Of a DNA stretch of 64,000 nt, positions 1-12,740 are shown one piece after another. A model generated the notes under the pieces. That model was not told where the DNA came from, ran no database searches, and saw nothing but the letters and a program-made list of their open reading frames with translations. The stretch is from Sipunculus nudus (lineage: Eukaryota > Annelida > Sipuncula > Golfingiida > Sipunculidae), in assembly GCA_026874595.1 (NCBI GenBank), contig CM049316.1:70357676-70421675 (forward strand), in the 5' to 3' direction. The position numbers were made by a program, and so were the translations under genes. Each line of letters starts with the position of its first letter. Position 1 is the first letter of the stretch.

Positions 1-313
1 GCTAAAGCGATGCTCTCACTCAGAAAGCTGTCATGCGTAAAAACAGAAATGTACAACACTTTAACTGCCATCTGCATGGCCACTCTCACAGATAGTATTA
101 GCTGTCATTCAACGACATACTCCGTATGATACGGCTGTCGTAGAATTTATTGCCCTTTCTAAACTAAGAGATACTGTGCCTTTTATATGGAGTATATAAT
201 TCCAATGGGCTTTTAGGTAACGCAGTTATAACAAGCAAATCGTTCCAACACTTACGACCAACAAACACGTACTCAGGGATCCTTTAATCAGGATATATAT
301 TTTGGGCAACCAT

Positions 314-329
314 GCCCCCCCCCCCCCCC
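314..329. repeat. Poly(C) tract
   Basis: Sixteen consecutive C. One of about ten such runs in the window. Confidence 0.95.
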
Positions 330-752
330 GTCCCCTAGGTGATGCACGTTGGTCTATTATGGACACCTTTCAGGGAAACGGCATTTGAAGTGACGTCATT
401 GTCCTCTGTGACGTTATCACTCGCACAACAAAGATAGCCGTATCGTCAGATGCAACGTCCTAGGGTAAATATATGTGCTAAAAAACCCTAAACCACTTAT
501 CCGGGATTATTTACGCTTGGATTAACACAAACATTGAACTTCTTTGACATTTTCACTATACCAGCCTATATTATATATTTCAATAACATCCGTTTTACCG
601 TCTCCAACTATGGCGCGGACATACATACACACACACAAACAGAATCGAGTGAAAACAACAATCAAGCGTGACCCGTAACATGAATTGTGGCCTATATGCC
701 ATTTGGTAAAGAAGTTGGTGGCCAAGAAACCTGGGTCATCAGATAAAGAGGT

Positions 753-762
753 CATATATATA

Positions 763-824
<62 letters not shown>
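753..824. repeat. Compound (AT)n(GA)n microsatellite
   Basis: Alternating AT with one interruption, passing directly into GA repeats. Confidence 0.97.
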
Positions 825-825
<1 letters not shown>

Positions 826-955
826 GCCCTTGGAAGGGAGGTAACAGATTTTGGGACTAACTTTCAAGGGACTGCCCGTCGTAAGTGGCCGTACATATTT
901 AGGTGCCCTTTGTACAGAGGCGCCCGTAAGGAGTGGTTTCACTGTGTATATATAG
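820..955 (-). repeat. Likely MITE fragment (CAGTGAAACC...AGGGCACCTC)
   Basis: On the minus strand it begins CAGTGAAACCACTCC, repeats GGGC(G/A)CCT-type motifs and contains TTACCTCCCTTCCAAGGGC. The CAGTG start is hAT-like. No second copy exists in the window, so this rests on recalled resemblance to bivalve repeats. Confidence 0.3.
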
Positions 956-1029
956 TAACAGAAATGTAACAGAATGTTTTTACACTCACACCAGAGCCAG
1001 GTATATGGGGTATAATCCTTAGAAAGAAG

Positions 1030-2738
1030 GAACATAGAAATTCAATTATTTACTAACGGGTAAATAAGTTTTTTATTCAGTCTTTGAAGGGAAGAAAACT
1101 TTTAATTTTAAGACTGCACAAATAAAATAATACAAATGCCCATTTCCATTGACAACTGTACGAAAGTATCAAATGCATTATAAAATATACGCTGCTTTAA
1201 CTTATCCGTTGGCCACAGAATATATATCCTCTCCCAACCGTCTGCGTATTTCAAGTGAACTAGACAACTTATTTAAAGTGTTTCAACAATAACGTCACAT
1301 TTAAGTACGTCATTTAGTGTATGCCAAAGAACATTAATGTCGTAAGGGTGATTCGACTTTTTTCTTCATAATCCATAAAACTTATCGCAATTTTTGTTAC
1401 ATATACGATTTTATATATGCACAAGGGGGAAAAATTGTTATTTCTGTCAAAACAGAGAGGCTTAATACAAGGTGGCAAGAATGTGAAAACTTAACCTCAA
1501 GCAGTCGGCGAAAATGTGCGACATCCCTGCCGTAAAACTTTGACCTGATACCGTCCCGCAAATAAACTGTGTATTATGAGTGTTAGCCTTGGAATCGGCC
1601 ACTAGTCTAAAGTTGTTACTAAAATGTCAGGAGTGTCAGCTCGTGCGGAGTCGGACAGGAGTGACGTCATTAGCGTGATTTGTGGAGTTTTGGCATGATT
1701 ACTGACAGTGATTTTTGTTTTCTATTAATATGTTAATGAATATTGCTGCGTTGACAGGAAATTTTCGCAAAATACGAAAGCGTCATGGTATCACGTCATG
1801 TTGACGGATTTTATCAAATAAAAAAAGTAAAAGGAGAGGTTCCGGAAATAATCTATTTATAACTTTTCATCGATGGCTTTTATCTTTAAATTGTCTAACT
1901 TGATTTTACAACCAATTCTCACATGTGATCACTAAATCAATTATCTGATTCCAATATAAAATTTATAACATATTATTAAATGAGTTTAAATAATAAGATT
2001 ATTTAAATTATGCTTTAGCATATAATGAGGATAAATGATAATTCTTGTTTCTCTAGGAATATATGAGACAGGTATAGACCGAATGCAACAATAGGGTTAA
2101 AAAGGCAAAGACTTTTCCGCCAGCCTTGAAGGATAGCTATATCCTGTATACAAAAAGAGAGAACAAAACAAAAACACAAAATTGAGAAAGGATAAAAAAG
2201 TAATTGAGTTTTTGCTGCTCAGGGCATTTGGCAGTGAATCCCTACGAGGTCTACGTTTTTCTTACACATAATTTTCACGCCACTGGTTGAAGGTCGACGT
2301 CCGCTTAAATCGATCTAGGAAAACCCTTAAAAGACACCGGGACAGCGAGGTTTAACTATGCAATGAATCGTGCGGCTTCCCTGACAGTTCCAATTTTATC
2401 AGTTATTTCACGTCAGGCATTTCATTTCCAAAGAGATCAAAACTCGTTAGGACTACAGGAAAAAGACTATATTTTCATATTTCTAAATATTGCCATAGGT
2501 ATGACCGCAGTGAATATCACCTCGAAACACAGACCGTTTTATCATATACATGAAGATGTAAGGTAACCGAGACAAACTTTCGTCCTTTGATCATATATTT
2601 GATCATTTTATATCAATTTCCCGCCTGTGGTGGATATGATATAAAGATCTTTAGGTGAAAAGCCAAGAACATGGAGCTTTGTCTCTATACCTGTACAGTT
2701 CTCCTTCTTCCTTTAATATATTTTGTTATCTTAAACAA
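1030..2738. other. Unique AT-rich sequence, no feature seen
   Basis: No open frame with protein-like composition, no repeats shared with the rest of the window. A short 67-codon frame at 2363 is unremarkable. A GTGACGTCATT (CRE-like) occurs near 1660, as at 391. Confidence 0.6.
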
Positions 2739-2748
2739 TAGTGCGGGT

Positions 2749-2826
2749 ACCGGCTTCTGTGGCTCAGGGGTAGAGCGCAGGGCTCAAAGCCCGGAGATCG
2801 TGAGTTCGAATCTCAGCCGAGCCGGT
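2749..2826 (+). promoter_or_regulatory. tRNA-like head of the SINE with internal pol III promoter boxes A and B
   Basis: A 7-bp acceptor stem, a D-arm region containing TGGCTCAGGGG, and a T-arm with the TTCGAAT loop. The anticodon arm region (GGGCTCAAAGCCC) gives a GGGC/GCCC stem with only a 5-base loop. It is therefore a tRNA relic, not a functional tRNA gene, and I assign no anticodon. Confidence 0.85.
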
Positions 2827-3168
2827 GAGATTTTTTCACGGTCGACCCCTACCCAGGGTGGGTGCTCTGCAGGCCCAATGGGGAGACTGTACCCAACAGT
2901 CGGGTTTCACTCACAAACGAGTGCGCCTTTCGGGGGTTCCTCGGTGTTATGACCCAGCAATGGGGATGAGACACACCCAGGACCCGCAGGAGTGAATCAC
3001 CGAGCCTGGTTGACGCCAGAGCATTGTGTGCAAGCCCCTGTCACGGAGTCCGAAACCGGAATGGAAATTCTGCGGTTGTATATAGACTTAGTTAAGCAAG
3101 CATTTAAAAATGGTAGCGGTTACCTCCACCAAAAAAAATTAAAAAAAAAAAAAACAAAAAAAAACCAG
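2749..3168 (+). mobile_element. Full-length tRNA-derived SINE with A-rich tail and 10-bp target-site duplication
   Basis: The 5' end (2749-2826) folds as a tRNA: acceptor halves ACCGGCT and AGCCGGT are perfect complements, with box A TGGCTCAGGGG at 2760 and box B GAGTTCGAATCTC at 2802. A ~300-bp tRNA-unrelated body follows, then an A-rich tail ending near 3165. The flanks TAGTGCGGGT (2739-2748) and TAGTGCGGGT (3169-3178) are identical, marking LINE-mediated insertion. Box A and box B could act as an internal RNA polymerase III promoter. A second copy is at 35933. Confidence 0.93.
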
Positions 3169-3179
3169 TAGTGCGGGTC

Positions 3180-6075
3180 CAGAGGGGATTCACACTAAAC
3201 CCGTCTTTACAAACGGCGTAACCTATTGGTTTCAAAGAAATATGTGCAATTTAAAACCCTTTCTGGATCTGAGGATTTGTTTGTTCCTGGGATTCACCTC
3301 CCTTCTTTTCATAACACCTGGATCCGCCCCGGTTAGACGTTCGGAGAGACCTGCGGTAACTGTTAGTGATTTTTACGTTTGGCAAAACACATTTGGGGTT
3401 CCGTTTGTCTACACATTATTAATGTAAATTTATTGATTCCCAGATTAGATGATTAGAAGCGTTATTAATACTACAGTAACTACTCTCCGGTATGCGTCAA
3501 TAGTCTCCTGCACAGGACTTTAAAAACCTATTAGCGATAATATACTCCTTCTTATAAATTAATTTATAAATTAATGTATTTTTTACGAACACGGTTCGAA
3601 CACTTTTGTATATTTTGTTTAACAATTCCGTTGAATTATTTCTTACATTCGAATTCCCACAGAAGAACTTGAAGAAAGTAAATTTAATATTTCGAACGTG
3701 AATGTTGATCTTAAATTTAAATTTAGAAAAAGTCTTCAGTGACAATTGAATGTAAATTTAAACACCATATAACGACTTGTTCTGTCTAAACTTTTAACTC
3801 AAAATTCATATCAATTGGCAAAACTAGATCTACCCTGGAAAGTGGTATAACCCAAAATTTCAATAGCCATTCCCTGACTACTGGTTGTGAATCTTTACAT
3901 GACAGTCCAGCGCACTTACATCACAAGTAAGAAATAGAAAATTGTCTTTTCAGGTTAGATCCGGGACATCTTGACCGCCATTTTCTCGCATCGTGTTCAG
4001 AGCAACTTGCGCTATACGTCACTTGTAATCTATTACCATACTGGCGGGAGGCAGCCGCGTCGGCCTGGCGACACGTGAACCCGAATTGTACTTGGACTCG
4101 CTTGACGAATAAAAACCTAAATCAGAGTAGAAACAGCCAGCCAAAACGGTAATGCTAAAAGTCAAAGGTTAGGCCATTGCAGCTGTTCAAGCAGTCGAGA
4201 AGCAATATCCAATACGGTCAAGTAAGGCAACCGCTAAAATAAATCATGTAACAGTATTATATATCTTCTAATTCTATGGGCCTATTTTCCGTGTGATTTC
4301 ATCCGGCAAGAAATATTTCCCAAATATTTCGATCATTTTCTTCAGCGGTTTAGATGTTCTATATAAAATTGAGGATGCTAGGTGTGCCTTCCTTTAAATA
4401 TATTGGGTATTAGAATGGCGGAGTAATTTCCAGGGAAAAAACTGGGAGGGAAGTCCCAAGAGATATCATTGCAAAAGTGATTGGATCCATAGGCAACCGA
4501 TGAGGTTAATAAAAACGATTTTTTTTACACTGACAAAATTGGAAGACGTTTGTCATACCTAGATTGGGACAGGAATTGTATATAAACCTCAAGTACTTAT
4601 ATAACACTGGGGATAACTTGTCTATGCAGTGAGTCAGAAATACATATGATTTTCTCGGTGTTCGTTTTGGACACATGACAAAAAAATTCCATGTTTTCAA
4701 TTATTTATATAATATTGTTGTCTATGTATAAAATTGAAATAATTAACTGTTCTTTAATTTTTATCATTATGTAAAATATTTAGTTTGTGGGTGGTATATA
4801 TTAATAAATGCTTAACTGTTTTTAATGATTAAAATGTAAAATATATATTTTGAAAAAAATGAAGTACTTGTAACTACCAACATAAGTTCAATATCCAACA
4901 TGCTTTAATTGTTGTTCGAGCAAATATCAGAAAGAAAACTACAAGGCAATTTGAAATGAAACTGAAACATACAAGTGTTGTATTATTGATTTTACTGATT
5001 AAGATATATTAATATCACCATAATAATTGTTTACATATAATATAAATGTTTAACAAATATTTTATTTTTGAAAGTTCTGTTTGTTTGTTTAAAGATGTGC
5101 AAAAATAATTATTAAAAACTCTTAACGCATGTCTTTATATTAGTCATAATGGATATAATTCAGTTATATTAACACCATGCCGGAATCTAATCTAAAATCA
5201 TGAAATACGTTAGGATAGTATTATTTGATAATATATCAAAGGGTATGACAGATTCATGTGGATATAACATCATAAAAATAGTTTAATATATAAGTAGGTT
5301 GTCGCATACTGTGGATAAAAAGAACATTACGAAGTTTTGGAGTTATCACATAAACAAATGGTTACATAAATGTATTCCATTTGATATCTTGGAAGACGCC
5401 GCTAACGGGGGCGAGAGTTCCTTTGATAACACTCCGTGTGCTACTTTATGTTTATACTAAACTCTGCACAGTGGCCTTAATTAGGTTATCACGATGTTTG
5501 AATCAGATACTTAACGGCTATAATACATCAGCATAAAAGGCTGGCTTTTTTGCCGCAATATGCAGTTATCGTCTGCTTTAGGTGTTATACTGGCTCGTGC
5601 TACCCGAGGCAACGGGAGGTCAGATCGGTGCGCAGAGCAAAATGGAGTATTGTATACGAGGTAACGTCACTTGTTAGAAACAAACAGCACAGGATAAAAA
5701 GGCAAGAGCCAAGTGAATGAGATTTTGAATCTCTTTAAATAAACTAATTGGTTTTTACGTTTTATCATGGTAATTTTTCTTTGTTATTCTACTCATGTTT
5801 TCATACTTTCCATACTTCTGGATCTTTAGTTTAATGGTTTATTTAAAATTTGCAATACGCTGTTGTTGTCAAATTTCATTCAGCCTCCTAAAACTTTAAT
5901 ACCAACGAGTAAAAAAATCTTAGCAGTTCGGTCGATGCAATTTGCAGATATTTATCTCTCTTAAAACGCAAAATCTTGATTTCATAAAATTCTAAGATCT
6001 AAAAAGAAGTGGTTACTGATTACAATTTGCATCTTTTGATATTTGGGATTAAGCTTCATACAACCGATATGCAAG
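3180..6075. other. Unique AT-rich sequence, no feature seen
   Basis: Only short chance frames. 4700-5300 is especially AT-rich. No repeat family recognised. Confidence 0.6.
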
Positions 6076-7092
6076 TAGAGGTGCGGACTTGGTGGTCCGG
6101 TCCATCACATAAACGGTCCGGTCCCGGTCCGATCCACCTTTAGTCGGTCCGGGGCTATGGGTGGACCGGTCAAAGCGGTCCGGTCCATTTATTAAAATAT
6201 CGTTAAAAATTGATTAAAATTGTAGTTTTTGTATTCTGCTTTTATTCTACATACTTTTTTCTCATTTCATATATTTGTTCAAATATTTAACGATACTGAA
6301 TATCAAGTACACAGCAACCAATTCAATGAAAATAATATTATAATCTAAACGTGAATCGCAAGATCTCGGTTTGATTTTAGAATGGCAAATTTAAAATCAA
6401 AATCTTTGTAAATGATTTGACAACAGTGGAATATTTAATGTTACTGTACAGAGCATTGTGGTTAGAACATAAACCAAATTCTGCAAGGAGGGGCGAGCGA
6501 TTCAAATAATTTGCTTAGCGGGGATGGATGCTGATTTACAGTAGCTGAATAGTGATGATACAGTTTAAGTACAATTTGAAAATAGAAAACTAATTAATCA
6601 AATGTTAATGATTTAATATATAGAGTAAATATAGGATCTTTTTTAATGAATTCAATGTATAGAAAGTGTTCTTATTATACTTTGATACACAGTGACACAG
6701 AGGAAAAATATCAGCATCAAAGCAGGGACCATGATTCTAATGCACAACATGTCAGTTTGATTGTAGGTTAATAACAAAGACTGACCCTTTACTGTTACTC
6801 AGAGAACAAAATATAAAAGAATACACGTGTATAATTATGCTATTGCAGCTGCCATTGCTTTGAATTTTTACATACCAAAAGAATTTTCCTATTGAGGTTA
6901 ATTACCCGTTCATAACAAGAATTATAGGTTGAAACTAAATCCCAAAAGTCATCTGTTTAGCTTAAATCTTTAGCTAGAGCAGTCCGATCCGGTTCGGGAT
7001 AATCGATCCAGTTTATTTGTGTCAGCAGGCCGGTCCGGTCCAGCCCAAAGTTGCTGACCAGACAGGTCAAACCGGTCCGGTCCGCACCTCTA
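6076..7092. mobile_element. hAT-like non-autonomous DNA transposon (1017 bp)
   Basis: The perfect terminal inverted repeat TAGAGGTGCGGAC / GTCCGCACCTCTA is followed at both ends by clusters of GGTCCGGTCC in inverted orientation (6090-6190 and 6980-7085). The middle is AT-rich and lacks open frames of interest. Short AGAGGTG-type ends with repeated motifs just inside them, which bind transposase, are known for hAT elements. I could not see a convincing 8-bp target duplication, so the superfamily call is provisional. Confidence 0.75.
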
Positions 7093-7100
7093 GACACGAG

Positions 7101-8078
7101 GCACGCGATGGTACCTGGCTGAGTCACGTGACATGCGGTTCCTGCTTACTGTGTGTAATGTTTTTGACCATGCAATAGAAATGGACAGAACTTGAGAGGA
7201 ACAAGCCCGATTTAAGTTATCCTCTGAACTGGAAGGAACTATTATTTTAGGTAGTTCAAGTATCGTTGCCCCCTAAACAGAACTGGAAATTTTATTTGTT
7301 CACCTGTGGGTCCGTTTGTTTACTATGTTTGTTTGTCTACAAAATATTTTCAGAAGATTTTTTAAAAATTATTGCGACAATTCAGCACTTTTTAAATTCG
7401 GCTAGTTATTACCAGTGTACTACAAATAGATCTTTTGAATGTTACATAAGTTATAATGAAATTATATGATACTAAGAATTTTTTAAATGGAGATTTACTG
7501 AAATATTTATTTTCGTACGGTTTTGTGAATATAAGCATTGATTATTCGATATAATCAAATATGTGAGTTGTGTGCTGTGTTTCATTTAAAGTAAACAACT
7601 TTAATTGCAATGCGTGTACTGTATGTGTCACTTTAGCTGGATTAACGTACACAGATATGAGTAAAAAGATTCAGATACACTTAACGTGCTTTTTGTAAGC
7701 TTTTGGATAAAAAAATATTCCAGAAGTCAGTCTTTTCACGAAATGAATGACCCAGTCTAGTATTCAATATGGTGAACGTAAAGCTATACGGGTGACCTTT
7801 CATGTATTGTGTACCAGCTGCAACAAAGGTCTCGTTTACAAAAGATAACGATTCAAAAGTAGTTATATTGATTTTTGAAAAAGTGGATGTTATATAACCG
7901 CTAAAGGATGGTAATCTGTATCGTACTGAGTTCTCTTGTATATAGTGTTTTTGTCATTGTATGTTTATTACATTTCTACAAACATAAAATGGCGCTGTGC
8001 TGTCACCACCACGAAATTAGGCGCCGTAGGTTATGCATACGGTTTCATCGCTGTTTGTCTGTTTGTTAGCACAATATC
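7101..8078. other. Unique sequence, no feature seen
   Basis: A 67-codon frame at 7266 has no ATG start and no recognisable product. Confidence 0.6.
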
Positions 8079-8082
8079 TTAA

Positions 8083-8439
8083 AGAGGCCTCTTCCGAAAT
8101 CTGAGATCTATTGACTATAATCCGTTTCATAATAATAGGTCAGAAAACGCCGACCACACCGCATTTACATAACTTATGCTTTATTTATATCCATGTGTTT
8201 AAAACGCGTGAGGGCCCCTCCAAAATAATCAATTAGCATTCAACAACTGGGGGCAATTCAGATAATCAAGGATTTTACAAATGGCTTTTGACCCGTCAAC
8301 GTACATATAAATGTCGACCGTCACAGAGGCGTTATAAGAACCTTTCTTTTTCAGGAAGTACCTATAAATCATAAATATCAATGCAGAGTGATCAAGAAAT
8401 CCCACACACTCTACCCATAAGGCAAGTGAATGATTGGCT
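8083..8439 (+). mobile_element. Diverged TTAA-flanked MITE copy 1
   Basis: Flanked by TTAA at 8079-8082 and 8440-8443. It shares with the 43661 copy the internal landmarks TTTATATCCATGTGTTTAAAA, GGGCCC-CCAAAATAATC and CACAGAGGCGTTATAAGAAC, in the same order. It is about 100 bp shorter than the intact copies. Non-coding. Confidence 0.75.
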
Positions 8440-8443
8440 TTAA

Positions 8444-10845
8444 ATTATATGTAAATAAATTCCAAAGATATTTAGGGGAATAGTGGGATTAGCACAACTT
8501 TGAATTAGTTGGGCAGATCTGGATTCTGCATAGCTGATGTTTTTTTTTTTTTGGATATATGTCATCTATTCATCTGGTACTGCGATAGTCAGCTATATAT
8601 TATAAAGTAATTATGGTTTTCAGAAAGCCATTAACGTCCGAAAATATTTGCTTACTTCGTGATATGTAAGCTTTTATCTGTGATAAATTAAAATGCTCAA
8701 ATATATCCCCCTCCTTCATGGTTTTCTGTTTTCTTTAACAAAAATACCATTACTCCATTACTTATTCAAAGCTGCCTAATTCTCTAAACAATAATCTTTT
8801 GAATTATGGCGTCCATTATTCATCAGACTTTCAAAGGTATCTTATGGTCTTTTTTAACATTATATAATTTGTCATTTAATGTAATACTGTCATTTGCCAT
8901 TATTCTTTTATCCCTACCAGCTCTTCTAAACATCATAATGATTCTAATGGGTCTTTTAGTAGTATCTTTAATTATAATTACTCATCCCAGCATTTTATCA
9001 ACGATATCCAGTTTATTTTATTTATTTCTATAATTTATCGTTTATATAGTTTGCTGCAAGTAGCTCTTGTGATATGGTATGTTAATTAATGATATAATTG
9101 TGGTTCTGTTGCAGCGTACATTATAGAAAGGTGTAATGATAATATTGTAATAATAAAAGGACAGTCAGTACTTTTTTTTATTTCTTTGATTCTTTGCTTA
9201 GCATATACTTTGTTCATTGTTTCTTTTTTAGTTTTCTTTCCTTTTTATTTATTCCAGATTAGATCGCATTTTAAATATTCTAATTGGGTTTCATATTGGT
9301 TTCGTTCATTTTTTTTCACTTAAAGCTTTGTTGTTATTGTTCGTTTGTCCGTCTGTCCGTCTTTCTTCTTGACATTAAGATATAAGTATATTTGAAATAA
9401 TAAGGATACGCAGACAATGAGAATAAAAAATAAATTTCATCTGTGTTGCTATTGTATCGAACGGATAAAGGAACATCTAAATAAAAGTTAAAGTTATTAT
9501 TATGTTTCGTGTACAGTCTATATTCAAGGTTTCCACAAATATATGTCAGTTTTGTTTTATTTTCCTAAGCCAATTTTTATTGTCCTTAGCGACGGCCTCT
9601 CACTCTATCATCTAACAATAATACAGTAGTGACAACTCTGCACCTACAAGTTGTAAGGGAACTGGGAGAATAAAATTAGAAAATGAAATGTTAAAATGTG
9701 GACACGAAAGCTAGCAGTTTAAATGAGACCACACACAGGTACATCTGTGTACGTCCATTTTGTATTTGTTTCCAGCGTGGGTAGCACAGTAGTCTTCAGT
9801 TTAATTACACATTCTGTGGAGTATTTATTCTGACACGTAGTGACACTCCTAAGGCTTTATACCACATCACGCTTATCAGCTAGAAGCGCTATTAGCGCAA
9901 TGGTGAGCCAACTTTTGTGGATTCAAAGTAGAAATAAATGCATAACAACCTGTTAAAATATGTATTGGATTTATGTTTTCCTTGCGAGAGATAAATATTA
10001 GTAGAGGTATCCGAAAATTTAAATTTTAGTAATTATTTAGCAGGGATATTGATAAATTTTTTGTTCACCTATCTATCTTATTGTTTATCTCATTTCGTTA
10101 CATAAATTCATTATAAATTATCATAAATTATTATAATAAATTCTATTCATCTCAACCATGTTTAAAGGCTTTAATAGGCCTAAGTCTCCCTATAACTGTT
10201 GCCTGTAATAATGGCAGTTAATTTTCTTTTCTTTGTCCGAATAAAAAATATCTCAAATAGTAAAGGAGGGTGTTTAATGAAATTCTTGGAATACCAATTT
10301 TGAATTAAAGAAGAACTGATTGAATGTTTAAAGTGAACCAAGGCTTGGTTCTTTCGCCTTTAATAGAGCAGTGCTTCAGTTGTTCTACTCCATCGAGCTG
10401 CTTAAGTGGGCCATCCAGTTCCTAGGGTTAATAGCCTTTATTTTTATTAATTCTGTGTTATCTTAAAATTGATTTTTTTAAATTTTGATTAAAAACAATA
10501 AAATTGAATTTTTATGCGAGTAAAGAAACATGTTAGACCTGAAAAACATGTTTGAGATATTGTCACGAGGTTCTGTATTAACCCCATTAAAAAGGACTGG
10601 TTCTTCTTACCTGCTGCTTTAACATTGTACTTCAAAATACACTGGAGAAGAGGGTGCCAGGTTTAGAATCATAATTTTTTATGAGTCTAATACTAATTTA
10701 AAATAACCTTTTGGTTGATTTGATTGATAATGTTTTGCCAAGGATGCTACATTAAGAGACGTTATAAACATTTTCATTATAATTCTAAGAAACTAGAAGC
10801 AATCAGCAGGGTCGAAATGTCTATCATAAATTAGTTATGTAGCGA
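8444..10845. other. Unique AT-rich sequence, no feature seen
   Basis: The 75-codon frame at 8806-9033 is hydrophobic only because the DNA is T-rich. There is nothing gene-like otherwise. Confidence 0.6.
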
Positions 10846-11330
10846 TTTCAGATTACCCCTGCCTCAGATACCACCCCCCCCCCCCCCTTGGTAACTTGAT
10901 ATCGATTTTAGATTACCCCCTACGGTTTACAGATTACCCCCGCTAAAAGTTGGTTCTTTATGTTTATTTGCTTAGAATTTTCATAGTTTCCTTCTTGTAG
11001 ATTTCTCATATCAGGTTGAATCTTTGTGTTTTTTATGTTTACATGTATAATGTGTCATGTGCTTTGAGGAACTGGTAAGTTTGCAGAAATATAATTAATA
11101 ATGATATTAACATTTTCCGACAAATTTTTTTCAAATTTTATTCCAAATTTTAAATCTCGTATCTTTCACGTGCATGGTCTATCTCAAGTATATATAATGG
11201 GTTAAAGGCATTAGAATTTATTATTTGGTTAGTCAGCGAAGGGGTAAATTGAACAATGCGGGGGTTACTGAAATAACGTTAAGACTACCCAAGGGTAACC
11301 TGAAATACGGGGGTAACCTGGAATGGGGAA
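10846..11330. mobile_element. Non-autonomous element with inverted AGATTACCCC/GGGTAACCTG repeats, copy 1
   Basis: At the left, TCAGATTACCCCTG, TTAGATTACCCCCT and ACAGATTACCCCCG recur. At the right, inverted forms (GGGTAACCTGAAATACGG, GGGGTAACCTGGAATGGGG) occur. The centre is AT-rich. Related segments at 28412, 34448 and 60964 show this is a dispersed family. It contains a poly(C) run at 10874. Confidence 0.65.
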
Positions 11331-11752
11331 TATCCTGAAGTTTTTAACCAAGGATCCAACAATGCTACCACCAGAAGACTATACAGTCTATTAGCCATAA
11401 AAAACAGTACATTACCAGTGCCCACACATAATTGCGATAAGGAATAAAAATCTGTTTTTACTTCACTTATGAAAATACCAGTATATGCAATGCATATGCA
11501 CGAGCACTGTGAAGACTTAAACATGCAAATTGGTCATGCAGTGTCCAACGCGCTTCGAAATATACCACGCAAGACGATTTGTCGGTAATATGTTTTTTTT
11601 ATATTACACCATTGTATTGAATCATAAAAATACAATATTTCAAGTGAAAGACATTGCGGGAATAAGAAATGTCATACAAGACAACTGTTATGATGAAATG
11701 ATGCGTCGAATGATGAAGCAATGGTTTTCACATTGTTTTGTCATTTTTTTAG

Positions 11753-11879
11753 ATAATCAAAAAAATTCTGTATTACAACAGATTACAGAAGTAGTTTTCA
11801 TACAGAATACGCAAGTGAAATGCGTTATTGATAGTAATATTCAGTTGCTGATTTTGGAAACTGATCACCTGGATCCAAG
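11753..11879 (+). pseudogene. Candidate coding exon or exon relic, weakly importin-alpha (ARM repeat)-like
   Basis: Seen: a polypyrimidine acceptor (tcattttttt then AG at 11751-11752) and an AAG|GTAAAT donor after 11879 bound 127 open bases. They lie within a longer open frame that starts at 11530 and stops at the TAA overlapping the donor. The translated exon contains QVKCVIDSNI, which resembles the importin-alpha ARM block QxQAVIDANL/I, preceded by ITEVVF in the approximate place of the family's SNITAG. Similarity is confined to about ten residues and the rest does not fit well. No neighbouring exons were found. It may be a diverged gene exon, a pseudogene relic, or chance. Confidence 0.22.
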
Positions 11880-12320
11880 GTAAATATGATGCTGTGTTCA
11901 GAAATTACCCTTTATTATCCGGGAACCGGTTCAAAACATAAGTTGAAAGGATTCTTCCTCTTTAAATATCAATTATCTCGTCAAATCTGATAGAAGGCTG
12001 TCCAATTTGTTCATGTAATTGTGTAAACACACAAACTTCTAGATAGACACCAGCACAGGCCTTGATAAATACATCGCCTAATTGACGTTGCTCTATTAAG
12101 GATATAATTGAAACAATTAATCTGAAAACTGAACAAATATCGTAGGTCCTCTTATTCACGCCACTGTATGGAGATCATTTTATTGCCCAATAAACCCACA
12201 ATCAGGTACCTTTGTCAATCCTGGAATTTATTGTGCCTATGTCTAGCGGCTTTGGGGTCTCGTTTTCATATATACATTGACAGCAAGAACCCATAGACAT
12301 AGAGCCTTGAAATCATTTAA

Positions 12321-12740
12321 GGGGGCTTATTCCGATATCTGACGTTTATTAACTAAAGACAATCCCTTGAACCTTTTATGAAAATAAGCAAGAAAAGCCG
12401 ATTCCACCGCACAGATGTTGTTTGTTTTGTTTATATACTCGTATTCATACCAGTTTGGGGACTCGACGATCAAAGCACATCTTGTGGCAAGTCAGGCACG
12501 CCATAGTTTTCTGCATGTAACGTTGCGCAAATTGGGAGTCATTCAACCTTTGCGCATATACAACCAAAAAAATTCGGTTACGTGGTTTTCCAAACTCGGC
12601 CCATGTAACGTGTAGATAAACAAGCCCATACGTTCATCACAAAGGCGTTACAAGAACTTTTCTTACCAGGAATCAATCACAGCTCATCAATTTGTGTTCA
12701 GAGTAAGCTAGAAACTTCTACACAAAAGGTAGGTACGTAA
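12321..12740 (+). mobile_element. Diverged TTAA-flanked MITE copy 2
   Basis: TTAA at 12317-12320 is followed by GGGGGCTTATTCCGATATCTGAC. Shared landmarks are AATCCCTTGAACCTTTTAT, GTAGATAAACAAGCCCATACG and TCACAAAGGCGTTACAAGAAC. The right end is decayed, so its boundary is approximate. Non-coding. Confidence 0.68.

Noticed and set aside
2749-2826. Functional tRNA gene
   Set aside because: The anticodon arm does not form a standard 7-base loop, and the tRNA-like part is fused to a SINE body with tail and target duplication.
2671-2952. 93-codon frame sharing protein-like similarity with 35891-36106
   Set aside because: Both frames cross the same tRNA-derived SINE, so the similarity is at the DNA level. 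It is not a protein family.
8806-9033. Hydrophobic 75-codon frame resembling a membrane protein
   Set aside because: The hydrophobicity follows from T-rich DNA. No family, splice sites or conservation signal.
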